Shown here piece after piece: positions 17,177-27,624 of a stretch of DNA of 64,000 nucleotides. Source of the DNA: Syntrophobacteraceae bacterium (GTDB taxonomy: Bacteria; Desulfobacterota; Syntrophobacteria; Syntrophobacterales; Syntrophobacteraceae); NCBI GenBank assembly GCA_025453975.1, contig JALOPI010000017.1, positions 1-64,000 on the forward strand, given 5' to 3'. Made by a program: the position numbers and the translations under genes. The number at the start of each line of letters is the position of its first letter. Positions within the stretch are counted from its first letter, which is position 1. The notes below the pieces were generated by a model that worked only from the letters and a program-made list of their open reading frames with translations, did no database searches and was not told the origin of the DNA.

Positions 17177-18406
17177 ATGAGGGGGAAACCGAAGAAGATG
17201 GAAAATTCCATTGCAACCAGAGCGAAGATCAGAGTCCTGGGGATCGGCGGCGGTGGTGGAAACGCCATCAACAACATGATCAGCTCCGGCCTCGACGGTG
17301 TTGAGTTCATAACCGCCAATACGGATTTTCAGGCTTTGGAGCGCAGCCTGGCTCCCACGAGGATCCAGCTGGGAGGCAATTTGACCAAGGGATTGGGGGC
17401 TGGTGGAAGCCCGGAAGTGGGGGGCAAGGCGGCCCAGGAAGATATGGACCAGATTCGTGCCGCCGTGGAAGGCAGCGACATGGTTTTCATCACGGCGGGC
17501 ATGGGTGGCGGAACCGGAACGGGAGGGGCTCCGGTGGTGGCGCAGGTCTGCAAGGATATGGGAGCCCTGACGGTCGCGGTGGTCACACGGCCCTTCAACT
17601 TCGAGGGGAAGGTGCGGCATCGGAATGCCGAGGAAGGGCTGAAATCCCTCCACGACGTGGTGGACACCCTCATCACGATTCCCAACAATCGGCTGTTGTG
17701 CCTGGCCGACAGGCGGTCGACTTTCCTGGAAATGTTCCGGCGCGCCGACGATGTGCTCCTTTTCGCCGTCAAGGGTATTTCGGACCTCATCACGCACCCT
17801 GGTTACATCAACGTGGATTTTGCGGATCTCAGGACCGTCATGAGCGAAAAGGGGCTGGCTCTCATGGGGACGGGGGTCGGAACGGGCGAGAATCGCTCCT
17901 CCCAGGCGGCGCAGCAGGCCATTTCCAGTCCGCTCCTCGAGGACATCTCCATCCACGGTGCACGGGCCGCCCTCATCAACATCACGACGGGCCAGGATTT
18001 GGGCATGCACGAGTTCGAGGAAGTGGCCTCCATCATCCACAAGGAAATGGATGAGGATGCCAACATCATCCTGGGTATGTCCATCGATCAGGGCATCGTG
18101 GACGAGGTCCGGGTGACGGTCATTGCCACCGGTATCGGAAGGGTGGAGCCCGTTACCAGGGCGGAGACCTCGCAGGCGGCGCGCCCCAGGCGCCTCAAAC
18201 CGGAAGGGATCATCCCCGAGCTGAACTATGACTACCTGCAGATTCCGACGGTGGTGCGTCATCGCACCCTGCGGGACGAGGCTGTTCAGGAGCCGGCGAC
18301 GGTAAAAAAAAGAACTCTTCTCCAGAAACTGACGGGAGCAGGTGGCGCCGCCATCGAGGATGAAGACCTGAATATCCCCACCTTCATCCGGCGCCAGGCG
18401 GATTGA
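17177..18406 (+). CDS. ftsZ: Cell division GTPase FtsZ
   Basis: 409 residues from the ATG at 17177 (AGGGGA 5 bases upstream); the in-frame ATG at 17198 is an alternative. GTP-binding signatures are the N-terminal GGGGGNAINNM and the tubulin loop GGGTGTG near residue 110. The T7-loop region reads NVDFADLRTVM. A short linker leads to a conserved C-terminal peptide (IPTFIRRQAD), the binding site for FtsA. The T3-region sequence NTDFQALERS has Phe where many FtsZ proteins have Ala. It is the last gene of the canonical cluster. Confidence 0.97.
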   Translation: MRGKPKKMENSIATRAKIRVLGIGGGGGNAINNMISSGLDGVEFITANTDFQALERSLAPTRIQLGGNLTKGLGAGGSPEVGGKAAQEDMDQIRAAVEGSDMVFITAGMGGGTGTGGAPVVAQVCKDMGALTVAVVTRPFNFEGKVRHRNAEEGLKSLHDVVDTLITIPNNRLLCLADRRSTFLEMFRRADDVLLFAVKGISDLITHPGYINVDFADLRTVMSEKGLALMGTGVGTGENRSSQAAQQAISSPLLEDISIHGARAALINITTGQDLGMHEFEEVASIIHKEMDEDANIILGMSIDQGIVDEVRVTVIATGIGRVEPVTRAETSQAARPRRLKPEGIIPELNYDYLQIPTVVRHRTLRDEAVQEPATVKKRTLLQKLTGAGGAAIEDEDLNIPTFIRRQAD

Positions 18407-18571
18407 GCCACGTGAGGTCTCCAGGGGGCGTCCGTCGCCGATCCAGGTGTCGGAGATCCTGGATTGTGCCACGGGAGCGCCCTGTGAAGCCATGGTTGGA
18501 CAGGCACGGACATCAAGGACGGCCCAGCCCCCGGGTGCTCCGTCGCTCCGGGCGGGACCTGGTCGCGGGGC

Positions 18572-20344
18572 ATGGTCCCGCCCGAGCCGATGCTCGCTAA
18601 GCTGGTGCGTCGCCAGCAGATGTGGCTGGCGGAAGAGGAAGGTACGCTGCGCAAGGATTGGCGCGGCAGGGCTCATATTGCCCTCGCCTTTCCCAACCGT
18701 TACGCGGTGGGCATGTCTAACCTGGGCTTTCAAACGGTCTACGGGGCCCTCAACCGCTTGGATGGAGTGCTTTGCGAGAGGGTCTTCTACCCGGAGCCCG
18801 AGGATCTCGGGCTCCTCCGGGAGAACCCGGGCCATCTGATCAGTGTCGAGTCGCAGCGTCCCGTTCGCGACTTCGATCTTCTCTTCTTCTCCGTCTCCTT
18901 CGAAAACGACTTCCCCAACCTCATCGATATGCTGGTGCTCGGCGGAATCCCTCCCCGATCGGGGGATCGATCCGCTGGGCACCCTTTTGTTGCGGCCGGC
19001 GGCGTCGCCGCATTCCTCAACCCCGAGCCGCTGGCGGTCTTCATGGACTTCATCTTCGTGGGGGAGTCCGAAGAGCTTCTGGCGGATTTCCGGGACGCAT
19101 GGAGTGACCTTTCCCGGAAGGCGAATCCCAGGCCCGAATTGCTGCGGGCTCTGGGCGAGGGTGTGCCGGGGATTTACGTGCCATCGCTCTATCGGCCCGA
19201 CTATGATGGGCAGGGGCTCCTCAGGTCCATCGCCCCCGCGGAGGGCTCCCGGCTGCCGGAGAAGGTTCGATATCGTCGGGCGGATCTGGCGCGATCGAGT
19301 CCCTGTGCTTCCGTCATCGTGACGCCCCGGGCCGAGTTCAGCGGGACGATGCTCCTCGAGATCGGTCGGGGCTGCGGGCAGGGCTGCCGGTTCTGCGCCG
19401 CCGGGTTCGTCTATCGCCCGGCTCGGTACGCCCCGGTGGAGGGGCTCGAGGAGTGCGTGGACGCTCGCCCCGGGGGAGGATCGAAAGTGGGCCTGGTGAG
19501 CGCGGCCGTTTCCGATCATCCCCGGATCTCGGCTTTGTGTGAGTCGTTCATCGCACGGGGGCTGGAGCTGTCCTTTTCGTCCCTGCGGGCCGACACGCTC
19601 TCCGATGCGGTGCTGAATGCCCTGATGGCGGGTGGACACAAGGCGGTGGCCATCGCCCCCGAAGCGGGCTCCGAGCGGCTGCGTCGCGTCATCAACAAGC
19701 GTCTCGGAAGGGAGATCATCCTGGAGGCCGCAGATCGGCTGACGGAGCGGGGAATCCTGAATCTGAAGCTTTACTTCATGATCGGGCTCCCCACCGAAAC
19801 CCTCCATGACCTGGAGGAAATGGTGGATTTGGTCAAGGCCATCCAGCATCGGGTGCTGAGCAGAAGCAGAGGGCGGCGGAAGATGGGCACTATCACGCTC
19901 AGCATCCACTCCTTCGTCCCGAAGCCCTTCACGCCCTTCCAGTGGAGCCCGTTCGCCGGGGTTTCGACGTTGAAGGAGCGTGCGCGCTGGATTCAAGCCT
20001 CCCTCAGGAAGCTCCCCAATGTGAGGGCTCACTTCGACCTTCCCAAGTGGGCTTATGTTCAGGCGCTTTTCTCCCGCGGTGACCGGCGGGTGGCGGATTT
20101 TCTGGAGCAGGTGGGGGCGGGGCGCATGCCGTGGAGCCAGGCCATGAAGGAGTCGCCGCACAATGCCGATTTTTGGGTCATGCGGGAGCGGGGCGAGCTG
20201 GAGCCGTTTCCCTGGGAGATCGTGGATACGGGCCTGAAGCGGGACTTCCTCCGGCAGGAGCTGCAAAGGGCGCTTCAGGGGCAGGAAAGCCCGGCCTGTC
20301 CTCCCGAGGGAGGCTGTGTCCGTTGTGGAGTCTGCGGAGGCTGA
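18572..20344 (+). CDS. Radical SAM protein with B12-binding-like N-terminus (TIGR03960-type)
   Basis: 590 residues. The N-terminal third (FPNRYAVGMSNLGFQTVYG and following) resembles the B12-binding-like region of an uncharacterised radical SAM group. The 4Fe-4S motif CGQGCRFC is near residue 270, followed by a typical radical SAM barrel (SFSSLRAD, APEAGSERLR, MIGLPTET). The C-terminus ends in CVRCGVCG, a possible extra metal site. In many genomes this family is fused to or followed by a DUF2344 radical-SAM-linked protein involved in an unknown modification. No such partner follows here. The start could also be the ATG at 18590. Biochemical function unknown. Confidence 0.8.
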   Translation: MVPPEPMLAKLVRRQQMWLAEEEGTLRKDWRGRAHIALAFPNRYAVGMSNLGFQTVYGALNRLDGVLCERVFYPEPEDLGLLRENPGHLISVESQRPVRDFDLLFFSVSFENDFPNLIDMLVLGGIPPRSGDRSAGHPFVAAGGVAAFLNPEPLAVFMDFIFVGESEELLADFRDAWSDLSRKANPRPELLRALGEGVPGIYVPSLYRPDYDGQGLLRSIAPAEGSRLPEKVRYRRADLARSSPCASVIVTPRAEFSGTMLLEIGRGCGQGCRFCAAGFVYRPARYAPVEGLEECVDARPGGGSKVGLVSAAVSDHPRISALCESFIARGLELSFSSLRADTLSDAVLNALMAGGHKAVAIAPEAGSERLRRVINKRLGREIILEAADRLTERGILNLKLYFMIGLPTETLHDLEEMVDLVKAIQHRVLSRSRGRRKMGTITLSIHSFVPKPFTPFQWSPFAGVSTLKERARWIQASLRKLPNVRAHFDLPKWAYVQALFSRGDRRVADFLEQVGAGRMPWSQAMKESPHNADFWVMRERGELEPFPWEIVDTGLKRDFLRQELQRALQGQESPACPPEGGCVRCGVCGG

Positions 20345-20383
20345 AGGAGTGTATCGGCACGAGACGGAATCATCGATGGTGAA

Positions 20384-20412
20384 TTGAACTTGAATCCAAC
20401 CGACCATATATT
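20384..20412 (+). promoter_or_regulatory. Sigma-70-type promoter for dnaJ/cbpA
   Basis: TTGAAC (20384-20389), an exact 17-base spacer, then TATATT (20407-20412). This AT-rich patch sits in the gap after the radical SAM gene and about 150 bases before the J-protein start. It is one of the best consensus matches in the window. Confidence 0.65.
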
Positions 20413-20562
20413 ATAGTTTAGCGGTTTTACGAGTGGAAGAACGGCTGAAAAATTCAGCTTGCCGTGACGCCGAGACAGGTTTCGGGACAAGGGAATGGCC
20501 TCGCGGTGACCCAGGGGCTTGAGCCCGGTTCGTTGTCGCGGGGACCGAGGAGATCCTGTTCG

Positions 20563-21477
20563 ATGCAGCATAATGACTACTATGGCGTTCTGGGTGTTTC
20601 GCCCCAGGCGACGGATGAAGAGATCAAGAAAGTCTATAGAAAGCTGGCCCTGGAGACTCACCCGGATAGAAATCCCGGGGATACTCGAGCTGAAGAGCGC
20701 TTCAAGCGCATCAGTGAGGCCTATGGAGTTCTGTCGGACCCCCAGAAGCGGTCTCAGTACGATGAGTACCGGCGCCTGGGCTTCCATCAGAGGCCGGGCA
20801 GGCCTTCGGGTGCCACGGGCTTCGGGTACTCCCAGGAAGAGATTTTCAAGGATTTCTTCGCCAGCCGCCATGCACACGAAGTCTTCTCGGAGATGCAGCG
20901 GGAATTCCAGAGGATGGGCTTTCGTTTTGACGACACCTTCATCAACAGGGTTTTTTTCGGCGACAAGACCATCTTCTTCCAGGGGTTCAGCTGGGGGGGC
21001 CCCGGCAGGGTTAAAGTCTTTCGGTATGGCAATGTCGGGCCTCGGCAAACGGCCTACGGGAATCGTCCTTCCATGCGGGGGAGCGTCCGTCCGTCCTCCA
21101 TCGACGGCTCCCGCCCGGGCGGTCTGATTCGCCAGGGGCTGTCTCTTCTGACGGGCGGTATCAAGAAGGTGGGGAAGGCGATTTTGGGAAAGATATTGGG
21201 GGTGCCTGTCCATCATGGGGCTGGGCTTCCCCATAATGGATCCGGCGCCAAGGCCGCGGATGTGACTTACGAGCTGGTGATCTCGGCCAGGGAGTCGCTC
21301 ACGGGCGCCGTGGTGGAGGTGGAGCTGCCTCACCTCGAGAACGGCAGAAGGGTTTCGGTGCGAATACCGCCGGGAGTGCAGACGGGTACCCGCCTGCGGC
21401 TCAGGGACATGGGCTTTCCCCTGCCGGGCGGTCGCTCACACCGGGGTGATCTCTACATCCAGGTTCGGGTCCATTGA
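20563..21477 (+). CDS. DnaJ/CbpA-type J-domain co-chaperone
   Basis: 304 residues from the ATG at 20563, with GAGGAGA upstream; the longer frame from 20464 is not needed. The J domain occupies about residues 4-68 with the HPD triad in THPDRNPG. A Phe/Gly-containing linker follows, then a DnaJ C-terminal substrate-binding domain ([34 protein letters not shown]). There is no CXXCXGXG zinc finger, so it is a type II (CbpA-like) co-chaperone for DnaK. The middle part (residues 100-210) is longer than usual and basic. Its 3' end overlaps the convergent selA by 42 bases. Confidence 0.9.
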   Translation: MQHNDYYGVLGVSPQATDEEIKKVYRKLALETHPDRNPGDTRAEERFKRISEAYGVLSDPQKRSQYDEYRRLGFHQRPGRPSGATGFGYSQEEIFKDFFASRHAHEVFSEMQREFQRMGFRFDDTFINRVFFGDKTIFFQGFSWGGPGRVKVFRYGNVGPRQTAYGNRPSMRGSVRPSSIDGSRPGGLIRQGLSLLTGGIKKVGKAILGKILGVPVHHGAGLPHNGSGAKAADVTYELVISARESLTGAVVEVELPHLENGRRVSVRIPPGVQTGTRLRLRDMGFPLPGGRSHRGDLYIQVRVH

Positions 21478-22902
21478 TTCCATCGAGATGCCTGCCAGGA
21501 ATGCACGAAAGGCTTCCTGAATGTGGATCTCATCTCCCGGCTGCAGGGTGCGTACATCCAGGAGATACCGGTCGGATTCGATCCGTCCGATGATGGGAGG
21601 GCGGTTCCGCCTCAAGGCTGCTTCGATTCGGTGGGATCCCATGGTGCTCGATTGGATGGCGACGACCCAGCTCTCGAGATCGTGAGCGGGAAGGGATCCC
21701 CCTCCCACCTGCGAGACCCCCGGCTGAATCTCCACCTCCAGTTTGTGCTCTGGATCCACCGCCACGATGAGAGATGCCAGGCGTTCGGCGCGCCCCCGAA
21801 GCTCTTCCAGGGGCAAACTGATCATCCGGAGAGTGGGTATTCGGGCCACGGCCTTCCCTTCGTCGCGATAGAGGCGCAGGGTGACTTCCAGGGCGGCGAG
21901 GGTCATTTTGTCCACCCTGAAGGCCCGGGTGAGGGGGTTTTTTTTGCATTTCGCCACCAGATCCTTCCTGCCCAGAATGACACCCGCCTGAGGTCCTCCC
22001 AGAAGCTTGTCTCCGCTGAAGGTCACGAGGTCCGCTCCCCCGCGCAGAGCCGCCTGGACCGTGGGCTCGCCCCTCAGACCCAGGCGGGAGAAGTCGATGA
22101 AAGACCCGCTTCCGAGGTCCTCCACCACCGGGATCGAATACTTGCGACCCAGGACCGCCATCTCCTGGAGGGAAACCTCGGAGGTGAATCCAACAATGCG
22201 GTAATTGCTGGTGTGGACTTTCATGATCAGGGCCGTCTCCGGACCTATGGCCGCCTCATAGTCTCCGGGGTGGGTCCGGTTGGTGGTGCCCACCTCCTTG
22301 AGGACGGCGCCGCTGCTCCTCATGACGTCGGGAATCCGGAAGGATCCGCCGATTTCCACCAGCTGTCCACGGGATACGATGACTTCTCTTCCCTGGGCGA
22401 GGGCGCTCAGGGTCAGGAAGACGGCTCCGGCGTTGTTGTTGACCACCAGAGCCGCCTCGGCGCCCGTGAGCTCGCAAAGGATCGCCTCGGCGTGCACGTG
22501 GCGCGAGCCCCGGCGCCCTTGGTCCAGATCGTATTCGAGGTTATTGTAGCTTCGGCAGAGGATGCTCAGGCGCTCGATAGCCTCCTCGGGAAGCAGGGAT
22601 CGCCCGAGGTTGGTGTGGATGATGATTCCCGTCCCGTTGATGACGGGGCGGAGGGTGAAATCGCTGACCGCGGCGAGGTGACCGAGGACATCCGGGAGGA
22701 TCCGGGTGACCTGGATCTCTCCGTGGTCCACCGGTTCCGTGTGCTCGCGCAGGGACCTGCGCCTGGAGTCGAGCACGGACCGGATGCTTTCCACCACGAG
22801 CCTTCTCGGATGGTGTATCAGGGCCTCCTGGATCTCGGGCTCCTGCAGCAAGGCGTCCACGCTGGGAAGCTGACGCAGGATCGACTGGGCTGAATGGCTC
22901 AT
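21436..22902 (-). CDS. selA: L-seryl-tRNA(Sec) selenium transferase SelA
   Basis: 488 residues. SelA is a PLP enzyme that converts seryl-tRNA(Sec) to selenocysteinyl-tRNA(Sec) with selenophosphate. The PLP-lysine motif [12 protein letters not shown] lies near residue 295, and the N-terminal LPSVDALL and [15 protein letters not shown] motifs are characteristic. AAGAGGAG lies just upstream of the ATG. It implies that the organism makes selenoproteins, but selB, selD, tRNA-Sec and an obvious in-frame UGA gene are not in this window. The start is 107 bases from the divergent mfd. Confidence 0.96.
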   Translation of the reverse strand: MSHSAQSILRQLPSVDALLQEPEIQEALIHHPRRLVVESIRSVLDSRRRSLREHTEPVDHGEIQVTRILPDVLGHLAAVSDFTLRPVINGTGIIIHTNLGRSLLPEEAIERLSILCRSYNNLEYDLDQGRRGSRHVHAEAILCELTGAEAALVVNNNAGAVFLTLSALAQGREVIVSRGQLVEIGGSFRIPDVMRSSGAVLKEVGTTNRTHPGDYEAAIGPETALIMKVHTSNYRIVGFTSEVSLQEMAVLGRKYSIPVVEDLGSGSFIDFSRLGLRGEPTVQAALRGGADLVTFSGDKLLGGPQAGVILGRKDLVAKCKKNPLTRAFRVDKMTLAALEVTLRLYRDEGKAVARIPTLRMISLPLEELRGRAERLASLIVAVDPEHKLEVEIQPGVSQVGGGSLPAHDLESWVVAIQSSTMGSHRIEAALRRNRPPIIGRIESDRYLLDVRTLQPGDEIHIQEAFRAFLAGISMESMDPNLDVEITPV

Positions 22903-23009
22903 GATGCTCCTCTTGACATTTTCGATATGACCTTGACCCGCCAGGGCCCTTTCGGAAAGCGAGCCCTGCTCTCACAGTGTAACACTTTACAGCGCCCTGT
23001 GAAATTCCG

Positions 23010-26000
23010 ATGGCGCTTTTCATGGAAGCGGCAATGAATCGTTCGGTAGAATCGAGCATGGGGGATGAATCCGAGCTGGCGGTTTCGCAATGGAGCGGCG
23101 CCGGGGCTCGGGAAGTCCTCGAATCCGTGGGGAGGCACGACGGTACCGTGGTGCTGAGGCGGGTGGAGCGGTCCGCCCTCGGATACCTCATCGCATTGGG
23201 CCTGAAAAGCCTTCGAGCACCCTGGCTTGTCATCGCCCCGACAGATCGCGAGGCCGAAAGCCTTCTCGAAACCGTCGCCTTCTTCTGGGGCCGCGACAAT
23301 CCGCGGCCGGACCAGGAGATCAACCGCCGCCTGCGATTCCTGCCCTCGCGAGCAGGCCACAAGGTCCAGTCTTTGGGCAAGACGGAGACCACGGCTCGCC
23401 GCATGGAATCCCTTTTCGCCCTGCGCTCCGCCCCGGAGCCGATATGTGTGGTGACTTCGGCCGTGGCTATGATGGAGCGGGTGATGCCGGCGGATCTCCT
23501 CGTGGGCCACACGGGCTATCTCGTGAAAGGAGACGAGATCGACCTGGACCATTGGACCCGGCGGCTGACGGAGCGTGGATACTATCGGGCGCCGCTGGTG
23601 GAGGAATACGGGGACTTCAGCCGCCGGGGCGGTGTTCTGGACATTTACGCGCCCCTTTACCGGTGGCCTCTCAGGCTCGAGCTCTTTGGAAACGAGCTGG
23701 ATTCCATCCGCATGTTTCACCCGGGCACTCAGCGATCCATGGGGAATCTGGAGGAAGCCGTCCTCCTCCCCACCAGTGAGGTGATTCTGGACGATGCGTC
23801 CCGGGAGCGGGCGGAGGATGCGGTGCGAAACGATGTGCGTGCCGAGCTCATCACGCCCGCCGCCGCCCACGTCTGGCTGGAGCGGATCCGCGAGGGGCAG
23901 GAGCTGGGCGGCTTCGAGGCCGTGATGTCGGCATTCCACGAGAAAATGTGGACCCTGACCGAGTATCTGCCTCCCGAGACCATTGTCCTCTGGACGGACA
24001 AGGGCAAGGCCCGCCGCGAGATGGAGGAGACCACGTGGCGGTTGACCCGCGAGTGGGAGGCGGGCCGATCGATGCATGAATGGGCGCGGCCGCCGTCGGA
24101 GCTTCTCGAGGATCCCGGGAAGGTGGAGTCTGCGGCGGCCTCGTTCAGGCAGCTGGTGGTGGGCAGCCTGACCGACGAGGCTCAGGGCTCCATGTGCCTC
24201 GATCTGGCGACCTCCGGTCAGGCCGCGCTGGCCCTGGCCATCCGTTCACACTCCCACAAGGAAAGGCTGCTGGAGCCTCTGGCGGCTCAGTGCGACCAGT
24301 GGCAGCGGCAGGGGATTCGGACATTCCTCGTTTGCAGCGGCAAGGAGCAGGCCAGGAGACTCTCGGAGCTGATGCAGGGCTACGGAGTGGACACCGTGGT
24401 CAGCGACCTGCCCTTCGGGGAGGAGTCCTTCGATGCTCCGGTCCTCAAGATCCTGGTGGGCCAGATCGAGGAGGGCTTCCTCTGGCCCGCCGAAAGGCTG
24501 GCCGTTCTCTGGGAGGAGGAGATCCTCGGCCGCAGGGGGCGTCGTCGTCAGCGCAAAAGCGTTTCGGGCCTGTTCCTCAGCTCCTTCAACGACCTGCACG
24601 TGGGCGACTTCGTGGTGCATGTGGACCACGGCATCGGGGTTTACCGGGAGCTGGCTCACCTCACCATCGGTGGAGTCGAAAGCGACTTCCTGAGGCTGGA
24701 GTACCAGGGCAACGACCGGCTTTATGTGCCGGTGGACAAGCTGCAGCGGGTCCAGAAATATCTGGGCGTCGAGGGTGAGAATCCCCGACTGGACCGTCTG
24801 GGGGGCAAGTCCTGGGAGGCGGCCAAGAAAAAAGCGAAGGAGTCCGCCGAGCGCATCGCCCAGGAGCTGCTGGATCTTTATGCCAAGCGCCAGATGAGCC
24901 GTGGCTTTCAGTTTTCGCCTCCCGGCCAGCTCTTCATGGAGTTCGAAACGACCTTCAGCTACGACGAGACCCCGGATCAGGCCGGCGCCATCGAGGATGT
25001 GCTGGAGGACATGGCGTCCGAGCGCCCCATGGACCGGCTGGTCTGCGGCGACGTGGGCTACGGTAAGACCGAGGTGGCCCTGAGGGCGGCGTTCAAGGCG
25101 GTCCTGGATGGCAAGCAGGTCGCCATGCTGGTTCCCACCACCGTCCTGGCGGAGCAGCACTATCACACCTTCAGCGAGCGGTTCGAGGGCTTTCCCATCG
25201 AGGTGGCGAGTCTCAGTCGCTTCAGGACGCCATCCCAGCAGAAGCAGATCCTCGAGAGGCTCGGGAAGGGGACCCTGGACGTCATCATCGGAACCCACCG
25301 TCTGCTTCAGAAGGACGTGCGGTTTCATGATCTGGGCCTCCTCATCGTGGACGAGGAGCACCGCTTCGGAGTCAAGCACAAGGAGAGGCTCAAGCAGTTC
25401 AGGGTGGCCGTGGATGTGCTCACCCTCACGGCGACCCCCATCCCTCGAACGCTTCAGATGTCCATGGCGGGAATCCGGGATCTGAGCACCATCGAAACGG
25501 CTCCCCAGGATCGGCGAGCCATCGAGACCCTGGTGACCCGCTATGACGAGCTGACCGTCCGCGAGGCCATCTACCGGGAGCTTCAGCGCGGCGGGCAGGT
25601 GTTCTTTGTGCATAATCACGTCCAGAGCATCTACCAGATGGCCACAACCCTGGGGCGGCTGGTGCCTGAAGCTCGCGTGGCCGTAGCCCACGGCCAGATG
25701 AAGGAGCGCGATCTGGAGAAGATCATGCTCGACTTCATCCACCGCCAGGTGGATGTCCTGGTGTGTACGACGATCATCGAGTCGGGCCTCGACATTCCGG
25801 CGGCAAACACCATCATCATCAACCGGGCCGACCGTTTCGGCCTGGCTCAGATCTACCAGCTGAGGGGGCGGGTGGGGAGGTCCAACGAGCAGGCCTATGC
25901 CTATCTGCTCATCCCGGGGGAGGATCTCATCACCCGCGATGCCCAGAAGCGCCTGCGGGCGCTCATGGATTTCAGCGAGCTGGGGGTGGGGTTCAAGATC

Positions 26001-26603
26001 GCGCTCAACGATCTCCAGATCCGTGGCGGCGGCACCATCCTGGGATCGGCCCAGTCGGGACACATCGCGGCCGTGGGTTATGAGCTGTACCTCGATCTCC
26101 TGGACAGCACGATCCGGGAATACAAGGGCGAGGAGCCGGAGCCCGAGAGCCCCGATCCCGAGATCTCCATTCCCATAGCGGCGTTCCTGCCCGAGGATTT
26201 CATCCCCGACACGGACCAGCGCCTGCTGGCCTACAAGCGGCTGGCCACCCTGTCGGACGAGGCGGCCATCGATGACCTGGCGGTGGAATGGCGCGACCGT
26301 TATGGCCCGTTTCCCGACAGCACGCGCAACCTCATTCTCCTGGCCAAGGTGCGGCTGCTTTTCAAGAATCTGGCGGTGGTGCGTCTGGATGGAGATGCGG
26401 AGACCTTCGTGCTCCACTTCTCCCCGCGGGTCGATCTCATGGGGATCCTGTCCGGAATGGAGGAAAGTCGCTGCGCCTACACCCTTGAAACGGACAGGAG
26501 ACTGCGGGTGGAGGTCTGGGGACGCACCATGGCGCAGCGCCTTTCGCGCCTGAAAAGAGTGTTGCAAGGCCATGGTGAAAATGTTAGTGACGAAAAGGCA
26601 TAA
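23010..26603 (+). CDS. mfd: Transcription-repair coupling factor Mfd
   Basis: 1197 residues, close to the usual 1150. Mfd releases stalled RNA polymerase and recruits UvrA. Visible are the UvrB-like N-terminal module (about residues 1-330), the RNA-polymerase interaction domain ([21 protein letters not shown], near residue 530), the RecG-type translocase with Walker [17 protein letters not shown] and DEEHRFG box, and the C-terminal TRCF domain. The exact start is uncertain: ATGs at 23010, 23022, 23034 and 23058 are in frame and none has a strong ribosome site. Confidence 0.96.
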   Translation: MALFMEAAMNRSVESSMGDESELAVSQWSGAGAREVLESVGRHDGTVVLRRVERSALGYLIALGLKSLRAPWLVIAPTDREAESLLETVAFFWGRDNPRPDQEINRRLRFLPSRAGHKVQSLGKTETTARRMESLFALRSAPEPICVVTSAVAMMERVMPADLLVGHTGYLVKGDEIDLDHWTRRLTERGYYRAPLVEEYGDFSRRGGVLDIYAPLYRWPLRLELFGNELDSIRMFHPGTQRSMGNLEEAVLLPTSEVILDDASRERAEDAVRNDVRAELITPAAAHVWLERIREGQELGGFEAVMSAFHEKMWTLTEYLPPETIVLWTDKGKARREMEETTWRLTREWEAGRSMHEWARPPSELLEDPGKVESAAASFRQLVVGSLTDEAQGSMCLDLATSGQAALALAIRSHSHKERLLEPLAAQCDQWQRQGIRTFLVCSGKEQARRLSELMQGYGVDTVVSDLPFGEESFDAPVLKILVGQIEEGFLWPAERLAVLWEEEILGRRGRRRQRKSVSGLFLSSFNDLHVGDFVVHVDHGIGVYRELAHLTIGGVESDFLRLEYQGNDRLYVPVDKLQRVQKYLGVEGENPRLDRLGGKSWEAAKKKAKESAERIAQELLDLYAKRQMSRGFQFSPPGQLFMEFETTFSYDETPDQAGAIEDVLEDMASERPMDRLVCGDVGYGKTEVALRAAFKAVLDGKQVAMLVPTTVLAEQHYHTFSERFEGFPIEVASLSRFRTPSQQKQILERLGKGTLDVIIGTHRLLQKDVRFHDLGLLIVDEEHRFGVKHKERLKQFRVAVDVLTLTATPIPRTLQMSMAGIRDLSTIETAPQDRRAIETLVTRYDELTVREAIYRELQRGGQVFFVHNHVQSIYQMATTLGRLVPEARVAVAHGQMKERDLEKIMLDFIHRQVDVLVCTTIIESGLDIPAANTIIINRADRFGLAQIYQLRGRVGRSNEQAYAYLLIPGEDLITRDAQKRLRALMDFSELGVGFKIALNDLQIRGGGTILGSAQSGHIAAVGYELYLDLLDSTIREYKGEEPEPESPDPEISIPIAAFLPEDFIPDTDQRLLAYKRLATLSDEAAIDDLAVEWRDRYGPFPDSTRNLILLAKVRLLFKNLAVVRLDGDAETFVLHFSPRVDLMGILSGMEESRCAYTLETDRRLRVEVWGRTMAQRLSRLKRVLQGHGENVSDEKA

Positions 26604-26659
26604 GCTCCCAGCTATCCATCCTGGCCGCCTTCGGGGATCTTCAGCGCAGAGGGTTTTAC

Positions 26660-27610
26660 ATGCTTCGTCGTATTTGGGTTTTGCCTTTCGTTTGGATCGT
26701 TTTCTGCTCGCTGGCCTCCGCGGAAACCGTGGACAAGATCGTGGCCAATGTCAACGGGGATATCATCCTCTACAGCGACTTGAAGAGCCGGATCCGTCTG
26801 CTGGAGAAGGACAATCCCCAGATCAAGGCCGATGGTGCCGCCAGGCAGAAGGAGATCGAGCGGGAGGTCCTGACTCTCCTCGTGCGGGAAAAGCTCACCG
26901 AGCAGGAAGTGAAGCGCATGAAGGTCACCGTTTCCGACCGGGACGTCGACGCGGCCATCGACAACCTCAAAAAGGAGCGCAGCCTGACCGACGCGCAGTT
27001 CGAGTACCTGCTGCAGCAGGAGGGGCAGACCCTGGCCGGTTTTCGCGAGAATACACGCAAGCGCCTCGAGCGCAACCGGCTTCTGGACCGCGTCCTCAAG
27101 TCGAGAACGATCATCACGGACGAGCAGGTGGCTGCATTTCTCAAGACCGAGGAAGTCGCGGGCCGTGAGCTCAGGCGGCTGGGGGTGCTTTTCATTCCCT
27201 TCCCCGCCGGGAGCGCCGAGAAGGAAGCGGCGGCGGAAAAGCAGGTCAGGGATATTCACGCCAGGCTGAAATCCGGCGAGGATTTCGGTGCCGCGGTGAG
27301 GGCATATTCCAAGGGACCTGCCGTGGATGAAGGGGGGGACATCGGGCTCATGGAGACCACGGAGCTGGCCAGGCCGGTGGAGATGGCGACCCGTAATCTC
27401 GGGGTCGGCGAGACCACCGATGTCATCAAGGCTCCGGGGGGATTCTACATCTTCAAGGTACTGGAGATTCAAAGGGAGCGTGCGGCCGCGGGCCAGCCGG
27501 AGGTTCAGGAGAAGGCCCGCAGGATACTGCTCCAGCGGGAAATGGACCGCAAGTTCACTGAGTGGATCGAGGACTTGGAACGACGTGCTTTCATACAGAT
27601 CACCCTGTGA
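26660..27610 (+). CDS. SurA-type periplasmic peptidyl-prolyl isomerase/chaperone
   Basis: 316 residues. A signal peptide of about 21 residues (cleavage after ASA) is followed by the SurA N-terminal domain (VDKIVANVNGDIILYSDL), a long helical part, and one parvulin-type (PpiC) domain from about residue 170 to 265 (DFGAAVRAYSKGP, GGDIGLM). SurA helps outer-membrane proteins fold in the periplasm; only one PPIase domain is present instead of the two in E. coli SurA. It follows mfd by 56 bases and precedes rodZ by 14, so the three genes probably share a transcript. Confidence 0.88.
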   Translation: MLRRIWVLPFVWIVFCSLASAETVDKIVANVNGDIILYSDLKSRIRLLEKDNPQIKADGAARQKEIEREVLTLLVREKLTEQEVKRMKVTVSDRDVDAAIDNLKKERSLTDAQFEYLLQQEGQTLAGFRENTRKRLERNRLLDRVLKSRTIITDEQVAAFLKTEEVAGRELRRLGVLFIPFPAGSAEKEAAAEKQVRDIHARLKSGEDFGAAVRAYSKGPAVDEGGDIGLMETTELARPVEMATRNLGVGETTDVIKAPGGFYIFKVLEIQRERAAAGQPEVQEKARRILLQREMDRKFTEWIEDLERRAFIQITL

Positions 27611-27624
27611 ACGGGTCCCCTCCC

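Noticed and set aside
17057-20407. A 1116-codon open frame on the minus strand opposite ftsZ and the radical SAM gene
   Set aside because: Translated sequence has no family features and lies entirely antisense to two well-supported genes; long GC-rich genes often leave an open antisense frame.
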